From Balneatrix alpica DSM 16621 (GTDB lineage Bacteria > Pseudomonadota > Gammaproteobacteria > Pseudomonadales > Balneatricaceae): 64,000 bases of DNA. Positions within the stretch are counted from its first letter, which is position 1. Each line of letters starts with the position of its first letter. The stretch covers positions 114,749 through 178,748 of the forward strand of contig NZ_JHUZ01000015.1 in NCBI RefSeq assembly GCF_000619885.1. Direction: 5' to 3'. Positions 60,514 through 64,000 of the stretch are shown piece after piece. The notes under the pieces are model-generated. The model did no database searches. It had not been told where the DNA came from and worked only from the letters and a program-made list of their open reading frames with translations. The translations under genes and the position numbers were made by a program.

Positions 60514-61332
60514 TTATTGACGCGCTAAGCGTTGATTAGTCGGCGCTTGCGATGAGGTTGAACGCCACGGATTAATATCCAAACCGCCACGACGAACATA
60601 ACGCGCATACACTGTCAGTGAGCTAGGCTGGCAGTAGTGCATGATATCGGCAAAGATCTGCTCAACGCACTGTTCATGAAAGTCGCCATGATTGCGATAA
60701 GACACGATGTACTTGAGCAAACTTTCTCGATCAATACGATGCCCCTGATAGCTAATCACCACTGAGCCCCAATCAGGCTGCCCGGTTACAGGGCAATTAG
60801 ACTTGAGCAAATGGGAATGCAGAGTCTCCTCCACCACCTTTTCAGTCGTGCGCAAGAGAGTCGGGGCAGGATGATAGATATCAATTGCAACATCCAGATC
60901 ATCCAGGCATGCACCCGGTAAAGCGGCTATCACGTTCATCTCTGCCAATTCATGCAACCGCACTTTGACTTCAGCCCCCGCTGCTTTGGAAAGATCTTCA
61001 GTCAGATGAGCCAATAAAGCCTGCTCTGTCAGGCGGGTACCGTTAAAGGAGTTGAGATAAAGCTTAAAGGATTTGGACTCGATAATATTGGGTGAGTCAC
61101 CAGGGATAATAAAACTGGCCATTGCCACTCTCGGCTTGCCTTTTTCATTCAACCAAGACAACTCAAACGCATTCCAAATATCCCAACGATAGCAACGAGT
61201 GCCAGAGGCTGGCTGCCAAATTAGCTTACGCTCAATCGGACAGAGCATACTCGGATCATACTGATCGACATACTCGGAGTGGTGCCCAAGAGGAGCACCC
61301 GCTTGTTTCAATAAGGATTCAGTCTCGCTCAT
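60514..61332 (-). CDS. queF: QueF: NADPH-dependent preQ0 reductase
   Basis: About 272 residues of the long (two-fold) QueF type. The first half has [16 protein letters not shown] and the second half [19 protein letters not shown] with the catalytic Cys, plus [13 protein letters not shown]. It reduces 7-cyano-7-deazaguanine for queuosine synthesis. I choose the ATG at 61332 ([12 protein letters not shown]); the longer frame to 61401 overlaps the transporter gene. Confidence 0.93.
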   Translation of the reverse strand: MSETESLLKQAGAPLGHHSEYVDQYDPSMLCPIERKLIWQPASGTRCYRWDIWNAFELSWLNEKGKPRVAMASFIIPGDSPNIIESKSFKLYLNSFNGTRLTEQALLAHLTEDLSKAAGAEVKVRLHELAEMNVIAALPGACLDDLDVAIDIYHPAPTLLRTTEKVVEETLHSHLLKSNCPVTGQPDWGSVVISYQGHRIDRESLLKYIVSYRNHGDFHEQCVEQIFADIMHYCQPSSLTVYARYVRRGGLDINPWRSTSSQAPTNQRLARQ

Positions 61333-61339
61333 ATACAAC

Positions 61340-62113
61340 TCAATGACGAATGCCGCGTCCGATGCGTAACAAATACATGCAGTAAGCATAAAGGGCGGCA
61401 TTGAACACCAGAATGATGGTTAACGCCAGCCATAGGTTGATATCCGACACCCCTAAGATGCCATAGCGGAAAGCGTTCACCATATACAGAATTGGATTCG
61501 CCTGGGACACCCACTGCCAAAACTCCGGCAACAAACTAATGGAGTAAAACACCCCGCCTAAATAGGTTAATGGGGTCAGCACGAAGGTAGGCACAATAGC
61601 AATGTCATCAAAAGTGTGGGCATAAACAGCGTTAACAAAACCTCCCAAGGCAAACAGAAAAGCGGTTAAAAACACCACTAACACCGTCACACCGATGTGA
61701 TGTACTTGCAGCTTGGTAAAAAATAGCGATAACAGGGTCACGATCAGGCCGACCGCCAGACCGCGCACCACTCCACCCAGCACATAACCATTGAGAATGA
61801 TCCAATTCGGCACCGGCGAAACCAGCAACTCTTCAATATGTCCCTGAAACTTCGTACCAAAAAAGGAGGACACGACATTGCCATAAGAGTTGGTGATCAC
61901 AGACATCATGATCAAACCCGGTACAATAAACTCCATATAGGAGTAGCCTTCCATCTCACCGATACGCTCGCCAATCAGGTTGCCGAAAATAACGAAGTAC
62001 AGCGTCATGGTGATGGCCGGGGGCAGCAGCGTCTGTACCCAAATACGGACAAAACGACGAATTTCCTTGTGAAGGATAGTGGTAAAGGCCACGTAGAGCT
62101 CATAAGCACTCAT
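61340..62113 (-). CDS. ABC-2 type permease, YadH-like
   Basis: 257 residues with about six hydrophobic segments (e.g. [57 protein letters not shown]). It forms the membrane half of the transporter encoded with the ATPase directly upstream (ATGA overlap). Substrate unknown; a similar pair is found near queF in Pseudomonas. Confidence 0.88.
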   Translation of the reverse strand: MSAYELYVAFTTILHKEIRRFVRIWVQTLLPPAITMTLYFVIFGNLIGERIGEMEGYSYMEFIVPGLIMMSVITNSYGNVVSSFFGTKFQGHIEELLVSPVPNWIILNGYVLGGVVRGLAVGLIVTLLSLFFTKLQVHHIGVTVLVVFLTAFLFALGGFVNAVYAHTFDDIAIVPTFVLTPLTYLGGVFYSISLLPEFWQWVSQANPILYMVNAFRYGILGVSDINLWLALTIILVFNAALYAYCMYLLRIGRGIRH

Positions 62114-63057
62114 TGCGCTGCCTCCTTGTCGGCCTTGGATTTAGCGACCAGAGCAACAAACAGCTCCTCCAAACGATTCGCCTTATTACGCATACTCACT
62201 ACCTCCAACCCTTGCTCAGACAAAGAAGCGAATAAGGGGTTAAGCCCAACATTCTTATTCACCTGCACCTGAATACTGTGCTCCCCTACCCACTCCATTG
62301 GATAAGCAGCTAACAGCGGCAAAGGCTGCTGCGGGATGTCATCACGAATATCCAAAACGAAGGTCTCGGTATTTAGCTTGCGCAGCAACTGACGCATGCT
62401 GGTGTTCTCCACAATGCCACCTTGATCAATGATCGCGATGTTGCGACAGAGACTTTCCGCCTCCTCCAGATAGTGGGTTGTGAGAATAATTGTCGTGCCT
62501 TCCTCACGATTGATTTTTTGCATAAAGTCCCACATGGAACGGCGTAACTCGATATCCACTCCCGCAGTGGGTTCATCCAGAATTAACAGGCGAGGTCGGT
62601 GCACTAAGGCACGCGCAATCATGAGACGGCGCTTCATTCCTCCCGACAACATACGAGAACGCTGATCCCGCTTATCCCACAATCCTAACTGACGCAACAA
62701 CTCATGTGTGCGAGGACGAGCCTCCCGCAGCGGCATGCCATAATAGCCAGCTTGATTTAGTACGATATCCTCAACGGTCTCAAACTGGTTAAAGTTAAAC
62801 TCCTGAGGTACGACCCCCAGCATTTTTTTCGCCTGGGTGGTCTGCCGCTCGATATCAAAGCCAAATACCCTGACATCCCCTGCGCTTTTACGCACCAACG
62901 TAGAAACAATTCCCAGCGTAGTCGACTTACCGGCGCCATTTGGCCCTAACAAGGCAAAGAAGTCTCCCTGTTCAACCTGGAGATCAATACCCTTCAGGGC
63001 TTCAAATCCGTTACCATAGGTCTTACGTAATCCTTGAATGGCTAACGCTGTTGTCAT
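62110..63057 (-). CDS. ABC transporter ATPase, YadG-like
   Basis: About 315 residues. Walker A LLGPNGAGKSTTLG, signature SRMLSGGMKRRLM, Walker B LLILDEPTAGVD and switch His in TTHYLEEAE. Pairs with the permease below. The ATG at 63057 with GGGAG is preferred over the longer frame to 63087. Confidence 0.92.
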   Translation of the reverse strand: MTTALAIQGLRKTYGNGFEALKGIDLQVEQGDFFALLGPNGAGKSTTLGIVSTLVRKSAGDVRVFGFDIERQTTQAKKMLGVVPQEFNFNQFETVEDIVLNQAGYYGMPLREARPRTHELLRQLGLWDKRDQRSRMLSGGMKRRLMIARALVHRPRLLILDEPTAGVDIELRRSMWDFMQKINREEGTTIILTTHYLEEAESLCRNIAIIDQGGIVENTSMRQLLRKLNTETFVLDIRDDIPQQPLPLLAAYPMEWVGEHSIQVQVNKNVGLNPLFASLSEQGLEVVSMRNKANRLEELFVALVAKSKADKEAAQ

Positions 63058-63174
63058 AAATACTCCCACGCCTGTTAGGCTCCCCAATGTGCGGTGACCT
63101 CAGCAGCTTTTCAAGACAAAGCTATTAACATCACAGCGTTTCCTTAATAGAAACTATCAAAACGGCCTAATCGC

Positions 63175-63576
63175 ATGAATGATCAACAGTGGTTCGACCA
63201 CCATCTCAACTGCTTGCAAACCAGCTGCAAAAAACTGCAACAGCAACCCGAGTTGGCAAATCCCCAACGTGACGATGACCACTACTTTATCGATAACGTT
63301 CGCGCACTAATCGAGCACATGAGCGAACATCAAAGCGGTTACTACGAAGAAGGACAGGACGTAATTTTACAGTGGATCCGCCTCTACCCTCAGCATAGCC
63401 ACCTGCTAGATCGCGACCTGCTGTGGTTTTTTGGTGGCGACTGCCTGCAATACCTAGATGACGAAGAAATTGACTTCTACCAACGCATGGAAGATTACCG
63501 CTATGCGGCTCAAGAACAAGGACTGGAAGTGGATTATGCCAGCCTGAAGGCACGCTTTGGCAAAGAAGTGCACTAA
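63175..63576 (+). CDS. PA2817-like conserved protein
   Basis: 133 residues, acidic and helical. HHLNCLQTSCKKLQQQPEL and the DLLWFFGGDCLQYLDDEEIDFYQRMED part recall the small PA2817 family of gammaproteobacteria, also near the YadG/H genes. No catalytic motif is visible. Function unknown. Confidence 0.7.
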   Translation: MNDQQWFDHHLNCLQTSCKKLQQQPELANPQRDDDHYFIDNVRALIEHMSEHQSGYYEEGQDVILQWIRLYPQHSHLLDRDLLWFFGGDCLQYLDDEEIDFYQRMEDYRYAAQEQGLEVDYASLKARFGKEVH

Positions 63577-63905
63577 TCTCAAGCGCAGGCATATCCCCTA
63601 TGCCTGCGCACGCTTCCCGCCGACCAAGAGCCTCATCCCTAAAAAACCCTGCTTCAACCTTGGACACTGGCCACCACAGTACAACCTGCACAAAGTCAGC
63701 GAAAACTTTGTCAATACAACTAAGCGCAAACAGACATCCTCAGAGGCATTAACAAAAGATAGCAACAAGCCTCGACCGCCCATGGGTGCTCATCGGCTCA
63801 AAAAGCTAGAAGGCGTTGTTTATATGGGAAGCGTTAAAGCCAGAAAAAACCGCACGCTGTCTAGACATCGTACAGTACAGGCTTGAGGAGATATGAGGTA
63901 TGAAT
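63577..63905. other. Intergenic region between PA2817-like gene and tRNA-Gly
   Basis: About 330 bases. Apart from the hairpin at 63583-63609 I see no gene or regulatory motif; the open frames here lack ribosome sites and family features. Confidence 0.6.
63583..63609. terminator. Perfect 11-bp hairpin behind the PA2817-like gene
   Basis: GCGCAGGCATA / TATGCCTGCGC with a TCCCC loop, seven bases behind the stop. There is no U-run, so termination is probable but incomplete. Confidence 0.65.
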
Positions 63906-63981
<76 letters not shown>

Positions 63982-64000
63982 GTGGCGTCCCATAGGGGGT

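Noticed and set aside
63557..63886. Open frame overlapping the PA2817-like gene's end
   Set aside because: No ribosome site, Lys/Arg/Pro-rich composition without family features, and overlap with a better gene; it spans the hairpin.

Overview
The window reads as a polarly flagellated, probably marine or aquatic gammaproteobacterium of the Oceanospirillales/Pseudomonadales type. I base this on sigma54 and sigma28 flagellar promoters, short twin flagellins with FlaG, a Pseudomonas-like flgA/flgM/cheR neighbourhood, and a queF / YadH-YadG ABC transporter / PA2817-like arrangement that recalls Pseudomonas. No species can be named from the sequence alone.

Region 1 (1-36.1 kb) is a very large surface-glycan and flagellin-glycosylation island, almost entirely on the minus strand and tightly packed with many ATGA or TAATG overlaps. 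In transcription order it starts with a Maf-type flagellin glycosyltransferase and a complete pseudaminic acid pathway (pseB, pseC, pseF, pseI, pseG, pseH; 27.5-36.1 kb). Next comes an acyl-handling set (acyl carrier protein, FabG-like reductase, AMP-forming ligase, LuxE-like and LuxC-like proteins; 22.8-27.5 kb). It continues with a sugar-remodelling set (glycosyltransferase-like protein, two epimerase/dehydratases, a GmhA-like isomerase, two DegT aminotransferases, methyltransferases, an orphan thiamine-diphosphate E1 alpha/beta pair and three 2-oxoglutarate-type dioxygenases; 10.1-22.8 kb). It ends, in a visibly A+T-rich block, with a phosphoramidate pathway (2.7-7.6 kb) matching the Campylobacter jejuni capsule O-methyl-phosphoramidate genes: glutamine kinase, phosphoglutamine cytidylyltransferase, glutamyl-CDP-amidate hydrolase, CDP-phosphoramidate 3'-kinase and a methyltransferase. 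A sulfotransferase-fold protein lies just upstream in the same operon and is my candidate for the phosphoramidate transferase. A small Rossmann-like module recurs in six different proteins of the island, and several 8-9 base homopolymer tracts sit in or next to its genes.

Region 2 (36.1-57 kb) is the flagellar structural locus. fliT, fliS, fliD, flaG and two nearly identical flagellins are followed by flgL-K-J-I-H-G-F, all on the minus strand. A histone-deacetylase-like gene and a degenerate response-regulator/TPR gene separate these from flgN, flgM, flgA (minus) and cheR, flgB, flgC, flgD, flgE (plus). The flg genes are therefore split into two units, each with its own sigma54 promoter; both flagellins and flgM have good sigma28 promoters. 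The glycan island most likely decorates these flagellins, at least with the pseudaminic acid part.

Region 3 (57-64 kb) is ordinary chromosomal background: a class 3 lipase, a YiiD-C thioesterase-like protein, a YdjA-like nitroreductase, an unknown membrane-anchored coiled-coil protein, queF, an ABC-2 transporter pair, a PA2817-like protein, and tRNA-Ser(GGA) and tRNA-Gly(GCC). tRNA-Arg(CCT) lies in region 2.
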